DNA of 6,303 bases from assembly GCA_027620105.1 (NCBI GenBank), contig JAQCIA010000130.1:1-6303 (forward strand). Reading direction: 5' to 3'. Both the position numbers and the translations under genes were made by a program. The stretch is from Verrucomicrobiota bacterium. Its GTDB lineage: Bacteria; Verrucomicrobiota; Kiritimatiellia; UBA8416; JAIOPI01. Below, piece after piece: positions 1-6,265 of this stretch (positions are counted from its first letter, which is position 1; every line of letters begins with the position of its first letter). The notes beneath the pieces are model-generated. The model was not told where the DNA came from, searched no databases, and saw only the letters and a program-made list of their open reading frames with translations.

Positions 1-917
1 GGGGTTCCTATCGCGACATGTTGCGCGAGGTGGGCGGTGTGGGCTTCTTCATTATCTTCTGGATGGCGTTCGCTGAACTGAGCCGCGTGTTTCACATCGG
101 CGTAGATCCGGTCAAGACGGGCGCGATCGGGGCGCTGGCGGTGGCGATTTTCTTTGGCTTGGTGGTGCGCAGCGCCGGACGGTGCATGTATATTTTCATG
201 CTGCTGATCATGATTCTGCTGGCGACCACCGAGTTGGGGATTGACAGTTGGGTGACGGAACTCATGAAGCCGGCCATGGGCAAATTCTCGCCCTGGCTGC
301 TGGTCTACACCTCAGCGATCATGACCGTACTGCGGTTCTGCGCCGGGCCGATCGTGCATCGGCTTTCACCGTTGGGGACCCTGGCGCTGAGCGCCGCGCT
401 GGCCGCCGGCGGGTTGGTGGCGCTGTCCGGGGCATCGACAGGGTCGATGATCCTGCTGGCGGCGACACTCTACGGCGTGGGGAAGACCTTCTTCTGGCCC
501 ACGACGCTGGGCGTGGTTTCGGAGCAATACCCGCGCGGCGGGGCCCTGACGCTGAATGCCATGGGTGCGGTCGGGATGCTCGGCGTGGGCGTGCTCGGCA
601 CCATGATCATGGGGAACATTCAGGATCGAACGATCGACGTGCAGTTGCAGGCGCGCGACAGCGCGGTGCATGCGCAGGTGACGGAGGCCAAGCGCGGCCT
701 GCTCGGCGAGTATCGCGCGGTGAATCAGGAACTCGTGCCGACCATCGCACCCGAGGCGCAGGCGCTGGTGAAGGACGTCCAGGATAGGTCGAAGAAGACC
801 GCGCTCAAGGATGTCGCCATGTTGCCGGCCCTGATGTTCGTGGCCTACATCATCCTGATCGGTTACTTCAAGACCCGCGGCGGCTACAAGCCGGTGGAGT
901 TGAGCGGCGGCGGGTGA
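1..917 (+). CDS. MFS transporter, C-terminal two thirds (5' end outside window)
   Basis: This is a membrane carrier of the major facilitator superfamily, probably a proton- or ion-coupled transporter of a small solute; the substrate cannot be told. The frame is open to the window edge (first full codon at 3), so the ATG at 18 is internal. Counting from that Met, hydrophobic segments lie near residues 9-25, 34-51, 57-71, 92-108, 118-138, 143-165, 180-199 and 267-285. This fits the last eight of twelve helices. The ATTELG segment (69-74) followed by DSW resembles the start of the second MFS half in carriers I associate with Verrucomicrobia and Planctomycetes. Residues 200-266 form a long, charged, helix-prone loop before the last helix, predicted to be outside the membrane on the periplasmic face. 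The gene ends at TGA 915-917 and converges on ligA with 42 nt between the two stops. Family assignment is good; function is open. Confidence 0.85.
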   Translation, partial: GSYRDMLREVGGVGFFIIFWMAFAELSRVFHIGVDPVKTGAIGALAVAIFFGLVVRSAGRCMYIFMLLIMILLATTELGIDSWVTELMKPAMGKFSPWLLVYTSAIMTVLRFCAGPIVHRLSPLGTLALSAALAAGGLVALSGASTGSMILLAATLYGVGKTFFWPTTLGVVSEQYPRGGALTLNAMGAVGMLGVGVLGTMIMGNIQDRTIDVQLQARDSAVHAQVTEAKRGLLGEYRAVNQELVPTIAPEAQALVKDVQDRSKKTALKDVAMLPALMFVAYIILIGYFKTRGGYKPVELSGGG

Positions 918-936
918 CGTGCAACGGCGCGCGTCT

Positions 937-955
937 GGACGATGCAGGTGCGTCC
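937..955. terminator. weak hairpin between convergent stops
   Basis: GGACG (937-941) pairs with CGTCC (951-955) around a 9-nt loop, in the 42-nt gap between the MFS stop and the ligA stop. It is placed where a bidirectional terminator would be expected. The stem is only 5 bp and there is no T-tract on either strand, so a role in termination is a guess from position. Confidence 0.2.
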
Positions 956-959
956 GTGG

Positions 960-3209
960 TCAATCGCCAGCGGCCTGGCCGAGCATGGACTGAAGCGCGG
1001 GCTCATCCAGGATGGTGACCCCGAGTGTTTGCGCCTTGGTGAGTTTGGATCCGGCGTCAGAGCCGGCAATCAAGAAATCCGTTTTATTGCTGACGTTATC
1101 CGTGACCTTGGCCCCTTGGGCGCGGAGTACGGCATGCGCTTCCCCCCGTGAATAGTGTTGGAGGGTTCCCGTAACCACCACGGTCTTACCAGCCAAAGGG
1201 GAGTCAGGGTTCGCGGGAGGCGGTTTGTCTGTCGCGACGTCGGTTCGGTCGAGGGCTGTGAAACGCCGCAAGAGTTCCTTCCCGGCATCCGTGGCGAAGT
1301 AGGCGAGCAATTCGGATGCGAGGGCGGGGCCGAATTCGCTGCCCAGGCCATCGGCGGCCACTTCACCTTGAAGTCGCGTCAATTTGTCCTTCAGTGCCGC
1401 TTCCTTCTCCGCCAGCCCTGCGCGTGTTGCAGGATCTCTGGCACGATTCGCTTTGCCGCGCGGATTGACCTGTTTGAGTTCCTCTTTGACGTCAGCCAGG
1501 GTGACGACGCGCGCCAGTTTTTCAGACTGGGCGATCTCCGCAAGCGTCGTGTGGGTGGCGGCGAGGGCGATGGCAGTGGATTCACCGACGGATGGGAGGC
1601 CCAGCGCTTGAATCCACTTCTGGAGCGGGGCGGAGCGGGCCTGCGTGAGTGCGGCCAGGACGCGTTCGGCGTTCTTCTCACCAAACACGCGCGGCTCGGT
1701 GACCGTGCCGAGGTTCAATGTGGCAAGTTGTTCGCGCGTGAGGTTGAAGAGATCAAAGGGTGATTGGGCGAGGTTCCGCTCCACGAGTTTATCCGCAACG
1801 ATTTCGCCAAGGCCTTCGATATTCAGTCCGCTACGTGCGGCAAAATACTCAATACGGCGCGCCTGTTGGGCGGGACAGTTCGGATTTTCGCAGCGCAAGG
1901 CCACTTCGGTGGCGGCGCCCCCCGACAAATTGCGTTGCACCACGGGACCACCGCAAGCAGGGCAGGATTCCGGCATTGTAAAGATACGCTCGCTGCCGTC
2001 GCGGCGGTCATCCACAACACGGACGACCGCCGGGATCACGCGGCCAGCGCGTTTGATGACGACCGTGTCTCCGATGCGGATATCCTTGCGTTTGATCTCC
2101 TCGGCATTGTGGAGGGTGATGCGGGAGATGTTCGTGCCTTCCAGGAACACTGTTTCGACTTCGGCGACGGGGGACAGGACGCCGGTGCGACCGACCTGGA
2201 CCACGATGTTCTTCAACTTGGTGGTTGCTTCGCCAAACCATTCCGGGCGCTTGTAGGCGACGGCGTATGCGGGCACATTCGTTTTCAGTCCGAGGCGCGC
2301 GCAGGTGGCAGTGTCGTTGATTTTGATCACGCACCCGTCAATCTCGAAAGGAAACTCGCCTTCCTGTTCCTTGATCGTTCGTGCTTTGGCTTCGGCGGCG
2401 GTGATCCCAACCACTTTGAACCAAAGTCCCGGCACGGGCAGGTGCATGCGCCGCAGGGATTCCAATTCCGCTTCGTGGCTGGCGAAGTCAATCCCGTCGG
2501 TGGCGCCGACGGAATAGAAGACCGCGCGCAGTCGGCGTTTGGCGGCCAGGCGCGGGTCGAGTTGCTTCAGCGATCCGGAGGTGGCGTTGCGTGTGTTGGC
2601 GAAGGTCTTCTCGCCGCGGGCGCGCAGATCCTCGTTCAATGCAATGCGGTCCGCCTCCATCATGAACGCTTCCCCGCGCAGTTCGAGCAAGGCTGGGGGC
2701 TTGCCCGCACAGGCCAGACGGAGCGGAATGTCCGGGATGGTGCGCAGGTTGGCGGTGATGTCGTCGCCTTCGTCGCCGTCGCCACGCGTGACCCCGAGCG
2801 ACAGGCTGCCGTCGACGTAGTGGACAGAGATGGACACGCCATCGATCTTGGGTTCGACAATGTATTCGGGATTGAAGTCGGGGAGTTTTCTGCGGACGTC
2901 CGCTTCGAAGAGCGTGAGTGTGTGCAGGTCTTCCTTCTTCTCGAGTGAAAGCATGGGGGCGATGTGGCGCACCCGGCGAAATTCCTTGAGCGGTTCGCCA
3001 CCCACGCGCTGGGTGGGGGAATCGGTGGTGACGAGGGCGGGGTACGCAAGTTCCAGCGCCACGAGCTCGTCATAGATCAGATCGAAGTCGCGATCCGAAA
3101 GTTCCGGTGTGGCGAGGTTGTGATAGAGATGATTATGCTTGGCGATGGACTGTCGCAGTTCCGCTGCGCGGGCGCTGGCCCTTGCCGGCGGGTCCGGCGG
3201 CGTGGTCAC
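960..3209 (-). CDS. ligA: NAD+-dependent DNA ligase LigA
   Basis: LigA seals nicks in duplex DNA during replication and repair, using NAD+ to adenylate itself. All domains are visible in 749 residues. Domain Ia is near 20-60 (Y29, H30, D39, D43; position 42 is F where E. coli LigA has Y). The adenylation domain has the catalytic lysine K121 in KIDG (121-124), TRGDGDEGDD (141-150), FEIDGCVIKIN (288-298) and AYKRP (318-322). The OB fold starts with VGRTGVLSP (339-347). A four-cysteine zinc finger uses C416, C419, C440 and C445. Helix-hairpin-helix repeats run from about 460 to 650, and a BRCT domain covers about 670-749. The protein is longer than the usual ~670 residues, mainly because of a charged insert at about 573-622. 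The GTG start at 3209 is supported by AGGAG 7 nt upstream and by a GTGA overlap with the preceding FHA gene, which implies coupled translation. It is the last gene of the minus-strand run. Confidence 0.98.
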   Translation of the reverse strand: MTTPPDPPARASARAAELRQSIAKHNHLYHNLATPELSDRDFDLIYDELVALELAYPALVTTDSPTQRVGGEPLKEFRRVRHIAPMLSLEKKEDLHTLTLFEADVRRKLPDFNPEYIVEPKIDGVSISVHYVDGSLSLGVTRGDGDEGDDITANLRTIPDIPLRLACAGKPPALLELRGEAFMMEADRIALNEDLRARGEKTFANTRNATSGSLKQLDPRLAAKRRLRAVFYSVGATDGIDFASHEAELESLRRMHLPVPGLWFKVVGITAAEAKARTIKEQEGEFPFEIDGCVIKINDTATCARLGLKTNVPAYAVAYKRPEWFGEATTKLKNIVVQVGRTGVLSPVAEVETVFLEGTNISRITLHNAEEIKRKDIRIGDTVVIKRAGRVIPAVVRVVDDRRDGSERIFTMPESCPACGGPVVQRNLSGGAATEVALRCENPNCPAQQARRIEYFAARSGLNIEGLGEIVADKLVERNLAQSPFDLFNLTREQLATLNLGTVTEPRVFGEKNAERVLAALTQARSAPLQKWIQALGLPSVGESTAIALAATHTTLAEIAQSEKLARVVTLADVKEELKQVNPRGKANRARDPATRAGLAEKEAALKDKLTRLQGEVAADGLGSEFGPALASELLAYFATDAGKELLRRFTALDRTDVATDKPPPANPDSPLAGKTVVVTGTLQHYSRGEAHAVLRAQGAKVTDNVSNKTDFLIAGSDAGSKLTKAQTLGVTILDEPALQSMLGQAAGD

Positions 3210-4381
3210 GGCGCGACTCCTGTCGCGGAGGCGGGTGTTTTCGCGAGTGATTCGGCGTAGGCGTCGGCAAGGACACCGGCGTTGCGCGCATAGCGTTCCG
3301 CATTGGCGATGCTTCCCTGCTTGCGGGCGAGTGCGCAGCAGAGGGCATTCTCCTCGGGTGTTTGGGGCGTCCCGAGCCAGAGCAACCGGTCGTCCGGATG
3401 CAGTTTGGTGACATCGATTACGATGCTCTTTTCTCCGCTGGGGGCCGTGATTGTGCCCTGGATCCTTGAGCCGGCGACGACCATCACGCGGAAGGCGAGA
3501 TTCGTATTCCCGCGGCGCAGTTGAATGAGATGCCCCGCTTCGGCGCCAATCGCCTCGGCGATGCGCACGTTGGCCGCCTGGACGGCGGCGGTGTATTGGC
3601 GCAGGGAGATCAGGTCCGCGCGTTCTTGAGGGGTGACGGCCGCGGCGCCGTATCGGGTCAAGACGGCGGCAGCCCGGTCGTATTCCTCCGCGAGGAGCAG
3701 GCCGGCGATCCTGTTGCGAATTTTGTGCATTGGCGACAGTGATGCGGTGTCAGGCTCGATCGGTGCAAAGTCGACCTCGGCGCTGTTGTCTTCGGCAAGT
3801 GTACGCGGGTCACCGGTGGACAGGCGTTCCGCCTCCGCGGGCGCGTCTTCGACGGTAACGGGAACCTGTGGCGCCGGCTGACCTGGGGGAGGGAGGCAGA
3901 GGCTGTAGGCGAGAAACAACCACCAGGCGACGAGCACAACACAGGCGACGTTGCGCAGGAACGTCATCCGGGGTGATGACGCAGCAGGCGTGGACGTGGG
4001 GACGAGCGAGGGATCTGGGGCGCCACGGCGGCGGAAGAGGCGCGCCCAGAATCCGGGAATTCCCTCGAGACCATTGTGCCGAACGCGAATTCGCGTGCTG
4101 CCAATCACGACGATGTCGCCGGGGCTGAGCGCCTGGTTGTCGACGAACAGGCCGTTCACTTCGGTGCCATTCGCGCTTTTCAGGTCTGATACCCACAGGC
4201 GGTTCGCGCGGAAGAAGAAGCGGGAATGCGTGCGCGAGAGCATGTCGTCGAGAATGAGGAGTTCGTTCGTCCGGTCGCGGCCGAGTTGCAGGCCCGCTTG
4301 CGGAACGGTGTGGCGTTGGCCCTTGAGGGGGCCGGCCTCAATGACGAGGTGTACGATGGTCGTGTTCTTCTCAGCGGGCAT
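3206..4381 (-). CDS. membrane-anchored FHA-domain protein
   Basis: The N-terminal forkhead-associated domain spans about residues 9-101, numbered from the ATG at 4381. It shows the family's phosphothreonine-binding marks: G34-R35, S49-R50 with H52, N71-G72 and N76-G77. A basic stretch (about 112-119) and one membrane helix (about 145-163) follow, then a proline-rich linker and a soluble C-terminal part of about 210 residues. That part has helical, TPR-like segments (about 220-280) and a beta-rich patch (about 283-328), and I do not recognise it. The positive-inside rule puts the FHA domain in the cytoplasm and the C-terminal part outside. Such proteins usually read the output of Ser/Thr kinases; none is in this window. 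I chose the ATG, giving 391 residues; an in-frame GTG at 4399 would add six. Neither has a Shine-Dalgarno motif. The stop overlaps the ligA start by 4 nt. The domain call is firm; the cellular role is unknown. Confidence 0.88.
   Translation of the reverse strand: MPAEKNTTIVHLVIEAGPLKGQRHTVPQAGLQLGRDRTNELLILDDMLSRTHSRFFFRANRLWVSDLKSANGTEVNGLFVDNQALSPGDIVVIGSTRIRVRHNGLEGIPGFWARLFRRRGAPDPSLVPTSTPAASSPRMTFLRNVACVVLVAWWLFLAYSLCLPPPGQPAPQVPVTVEDAPAEAERLSTGDPRTLAEDNSAEVDFAPIEPDTASLSPMHKIRNRIAGLLLAEEYDRAAAVLTRYGAAAVTPQERADLISLRQYTAAVQAANVRIAEAIGAEAGHLIQLRRGNTNLAFRVMVVAGSRIQGTITAPSGEKSIVIDVTKLHPDDRLLWLGTPQTPEENALCCALARKQGSIANAERYARNAGVLADAYAESLAKTPASATGVAP
3217..3221 (-). promoter_or_regulatory. ribosome binding site of ligA
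   Basis: AGGAG on the minus strand lies inside the end of the FHA gene, 7 nt before the GTG start of ligA. It is the clearest Shine-Dalgarno sequence in the window. It decides for the GTG start and allows independent as well as coupled initiation on ligA. Confidence 0.7.
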
Positions 4382-4436
4382 GATGGTTGATAGTAGCACG
4401 GCAGGCAGGGGGCGTCTATGGGAGGGCGAAAGGAGG

Positions 4437-4847
4437 TCAGCGCAGCCAAAACGTCAGCGGCCAGCGTAGGGGGGTGATGGCCCAGGTGTCGTCCTCGCCC
4501 GGCGTGAGTGTGAAGAACTGATGGGCGTGCGGATGGGCGGGTAGCTCCGGATTGCTCCAGATGTGGATATAGACCAGTTGTTGATTGCCAATCTGGCGGG
4601 CTTTGATGGTGGTGATGACGAATTGATCGCGCAGCAGGAACCAGGATTCACGCAAGGCCCCCGGCACGCCTCCTCGGACGAGGGCGTCGCGATGGCGCTC
4701 CACAAGTTCATCCGTGAGGGTGGCAAGTGCGGAATCCGTCAACCCCACCATGCGGGCGTGAAAATGATGTGACCAGGCCAAGAGACCGGCGGCGATGAAG
4801 ATCAGAACCAGGCTGAGAAGAAAGCCGCGGGATTTGGGGATCGGCAT
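4437..4847 (-). CDS. small single-pass membrane protein of unknown function
   Basis: I do not recognise this 136-residue protein. It has a short basic N-terminus (K5, R7), one hydrophobic segment at about 8-25, then a soluble part of about 110 residues, likely facing the periplasm. The soluble part begins with a charged helical stretch (about 38-57) and ends with probable beta strands (VYIHIW at 92-97, a histidine-containing patch at about 105-110, then two Trp-rich strands), which suggests a compact alpha-plus-beta fold. The segment could be an uncleaved anchor or a signal peptide; I see no lipobox. The ATG start is backed by AAGGA at a 6-nt spacing. The gene starts 22 nt after the stop of the TSUP transporter gene and ends 55 nt before the FHA gene, so it is probably cotranscribed with both. 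Reality as a gene is well supported by spacing, ribosome site and protein-like composition. Confidence 0.78.
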   Translation of the reverse strand: MPIPKSRGFLLSLVLIFIAAGLLAWSHHFHARMVGLTDSALATLTDELVERHRDALVRGGVPGALRESWFLLRDQFVITTIKARQIGNQQLVYIHIWSNPELPAHPHAHQFFTLTPGEDDTWAITPLRWPLTFWLR

Positions 4848-4853
4848 GGCGTT

Positions 4854-4858
4854 TCCTT
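4854..4858 (-). promoter_or_regulatory. ribosome binding site of the 136-residue membrane protein
   Basis: AAGGA on the minus strand lies 6 nt before the ATG at 4847, inside the 22-nt gap after the TSUP gene. It supports that start codon. Confidence 0.55.
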
Positions 4859-4869
4859 GGGGTAGAGGG

Positions 4870-5631
4870 CTAATGCGTGAACAACAGTTTGGCGGCCATG
4901 ATAAGCAAGGTGGCGTTCAGGACAATGCGAATCAAGCGTTCCCCGTGACGGACGGCGGCGTGCGCGCCGATCCATCCGCCCAGCGCATTGCCGGCGGCCA
5001 AAACCGCAGCGGCCAGCCAGTCGATCTTGCCGTGGGCGGCAAAGATCAAAATGGCCACGATGGTCAGGATGCCCACGATGATGACTTTGTGCATGTTCAC
5101 ACGCACGAGGTCCAGGCCGAGGCCACGGTAGAGCACGGCCATCAGCACGAACCCGATACCGGCCTGGATAAAGCCGCCGTAGAATCCGATGAAGAGCATC
5201 CACACATGCGCCAGGATCAGTCGGCGCCGCTCGTCTTCGGGGGTTGCGGCATGGAGGGAGGGCTTGGGTTTCGGTCGCGCGGTGACGATCATGATGATGA
5301 TCATCAGGATGGCGAGCAGGCGATTGAACCAGAGGCCTTCGAAGGATGCGCCCAGGCAGGCGCCGATGACGGCGCCGGGGATGGTGGCGAGGGCGAGCGA
5401 GGTGCTCATGCGCCAATCCGAGTAGCCTTTGCGCATGAAGCCGGCGGTGGCGAGGATGTTCTGAGCCAGCACGCCCACGCGATTCGTGCCGTTGGCGACG
5501 GTTCCGCTGAAGCCCATGAAGATCAGGGTGGGGAGGGTCAGGAGCGACCCGCCGCCTGCCAATACATTGAGGAATCCCGAAGCCAGTCCCACCACCGCAA
5601 GAATGACGGCCTGAGTGATCGTCAGGGTCAT
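4870..5631 (-). CDS. TauE/SafE (TSUP) family membrane transporter
   Basis: This is a TSUP (formerly DUF81) integral membrane protein. Family members export sulfite, sulfoacetate or related sulfur-containing anions, though many are uncharacterised and the substrate here is unknown. The protein has 253 residues, a normal length, and is hydrophobic throughout with about eight helices. The family's two-fold repeat is visible as a glycine-rich GFLNVLAGGGSLLTLP near residues 19-34 and GFYGGFIQAGIGF near 149-161. A basic, charged loop at about 119-138 separates the halves. I chose the ATG at 5631, which overlaps the stop of an upstream 35-codon ORF as ATGA. An in-frame TTG at 5640 would add three residues but lacks support, and there is no clear Shine-Dalgarno motif before either, which fits translational coupling. 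The stop is TAG, 22 nt before the next gene. Confidence 0.93.
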   Translation of the reverse strand: MTLTITQAVILAVVGLASGFLNVLAGGGSLLTLPTLIFMGFSGTVANGTNRVGVLAQNILATAGFMRKGYSDWRMSTSLALATIPGAVIGACLGASFEGLWFNRLLAILMIIIMIVTARPKPKPSLHAATPEDERRRLILAHVWMLFIGFYGGFIQAGIGFVLMAVLYRGLGLDLVRVNMHKVIIVGILTIVAILIFAAHGKIDWLAAAVLAAGNALGGWIGAHAAVRHGERLIRIVLNATLLIMAAKLLFTH

Positions 5632-5735
5632 CGCAGGCAACCGGGGATGTTGGCTTCATCCACCTGAATGCAGGTGCAGGGGAGGTTCGGTACGGTTGCA
5701 GAAGAACGCTTGAGCGAAGCCTGCTTGGTCATCAT
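5628..5735 (-). CDS. 35-codon small ORF with three cysteines, coupled to the TSUP gene
   Basis: This frame fills the apparent 100-nt gap between the Dabb lipoprotein and the TSUP transporter. It starts with two consecutive ATG codons 4 nt after the lipoprotein TAA. It ends in a TGA that overlaps the TSUP ATG (ATGA). A weak AGAAG motif lies 8 nt before the first ATG. The product is basic at the N-terminus (K4, K9, R10) and carries a Cys-Thr-Cys pair (C20, C22) and C33; there is no hydrophobic segment, so it would be cytoplasmic. Third-position GC is 24 of 35 codons, in keeping with a GC-rich genome. I recognise no family. It could be a true small protein, a leader peptide governing TSUP translation (three Cys codons ahead of a possible sulfur-anion exporter), or a chance frame. 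The exact fit at both junctions favours translation. Confidence 0.45.
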   Translation of the reverse strand: MMTKQASLKRSSATVPNLPCTCIQVDEANIPGCLR

Positions 5736-5739
5736 GGGG

Positions 5740-6153
5740 TTATCTTCTGGGGTGTTCCGTGAAATCGTAAACGAGGATGCGGCGGGTCAGCGGTTTGACA
5801 ATGTCCTGCACCATACGCGTGTGCGCCGGGTTGGTGAGGTAGGCGCGCATGGCGTCTGCGTTCGTAAAGGTGATGACGATGGCAACATCAAAGGTGCTGT
5901 CCACGATGTCGCGGTCACTCGGGATCATTGTACCGGCGACGATATCGATGACGCCGGGCAGGGCGCGCAATTCCAGCGAGGCGTCCACGAGGGTCTGGCG
6001 ATGCGCAAGGTTGGCGGGTTCCTTCAACCAGCAGACCACGACGTGTTGCACGGGGCCGGTGAGCGGCGGTGGCACGGTGGGAGGCGGGCGTGTGGCGCAG
6101 CCCATGATGCTACAGGCGCAGATGACGGCAGTAAGGAGGGACAGGCGACACAT
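5740..6153 (-). CDS. lipoprotein with Dabb (stress-responsive A/B barrel) domain
   Basis: The product starts with a lipoprotein signal peptide: a short N-terminus with R3, a hydrophobic core and the lipobox I-M-G-C, with C19 as the lipidated residue. A proline-rich linker (about 23-34) follows. The rest is a Dabb domain: a QHVVV strand near 36-40 typical of the family, LPGV at 65-68, then DVAIVITF (89-96), an NPAH motif (108-111) and a closing strand RILVYDF (125-131). Dabb domains form dimeric ferredoxin-like barrels; most known members are cytosolic and their reactions are varied or unknown. Here the domain would be held at a membrane, so the role is open. I chose the ATG at 6153 (137 residues) because it puts the signal peptide at the N-terminus. 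Longer in-frame starts up to 6297 would bury it and run into the divergent murG-like gene. It is probably the first gene of the minus-strand operon. Confidence 0.88.
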   Translation of the reverse strand: MCRLSLLTAVICACSIMGCATRPPPTVPPPLTGPVQHVVVCWLKEPANLAHRQTLVDASLELRALPGVIDIVAGTMIPSDRDIVDSTFDVAIVITFTNADAMRAYLTNPAHTRMVQDIVKPLTRRILVYDFTEHPRR

Positions 6154-6159
6154 GCTGTC

Positions 6160-6188
6160 TTTAAAGCGCAAACGCGCAAGATTTGCAA
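6160..6188 (-). promoter_or_regulatory. candidate sigma-70-type promoter for the minus-strand operon
   Basis: On the minus strand TTGCAA (6183-6188) and TTTAAA (6160-6165) are 17 nt apart, each matching four of six bases of the -35 and -10 consensus. Transcription from it would start within a few bases of the lipoprotein ATG at 6153, giving a leaderless or nearly leaderless message. This is a pattern match only; both hexamers are self-complementary and weak. Confidence 0.3.
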
Positions 6189-6235
6189 GGCGACTGGCAA
6201 TGTGCTCCAACCGGCCGGTGGACGTGGCGAATGTG

Positions 6236-6265
6236 TATGCATTTGGTATGGTGTCGGGATGCATA
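6236..6265 (+). repeat. inverted repeat spanning the start codon of the murG-like gene
   Basis: TATGCAT (6236-6242) and ATGCATA (6259-6265) are perfect 7-bp inverted copies separated by 16 nt. The second arm contains the ATG start codon of the plus-strand gene. In RNA the arms could pair and hide the start codon; as DNA, each arm holds the palindrome ATGCAT. The repeat is short enough to arise by chance. Confidence 0.3.

Noticed and set aside
942..951. ATGCAGGTGC occurs here and again at 5668-5677, considered as a repeated regulatory site
   Set aside because: Many repeated 10-mers are expected by chance in 6.3 kb, and the two sites share no further flanking similarity.
1764..2948. 394-codon open frame on the plus strand opposite ligA
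   Set aside because: It is fully antisense to the conserved adenylation, OB and zinc-finger parts of LigA. Its translation is Gly/Asp/Phe/Arg-rich low-complexity without motifs, as expected for a shadow frame in GC-rich coding DNA.
4802..5659. 285-codon minus-strand frame overlapping the TSUP gene
   Set aside because: It is Arg/His/Pro-rich, has no domain signs, and shares the strand with the well-supported TSUP frame.
4795..5667. 290-codon open frame on the plus strand opposite the TSUP gene
   Set aside because: The His/Asp/Gly/Glu-rich product mirrors hydrophobic codons on the other strand, and the minus-strand frame has clear TSUP motifs.
5661..5676. Perfect CACCTG-AATG-CAGGTG hairpin considered as a terminator or operator before the TSUP gene
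   Set aside because: A 6-bp stem with a 4-nt loop is expected about once or twice by chance in a window this size. There is no T-tract, and it lies inside the small coding frame.
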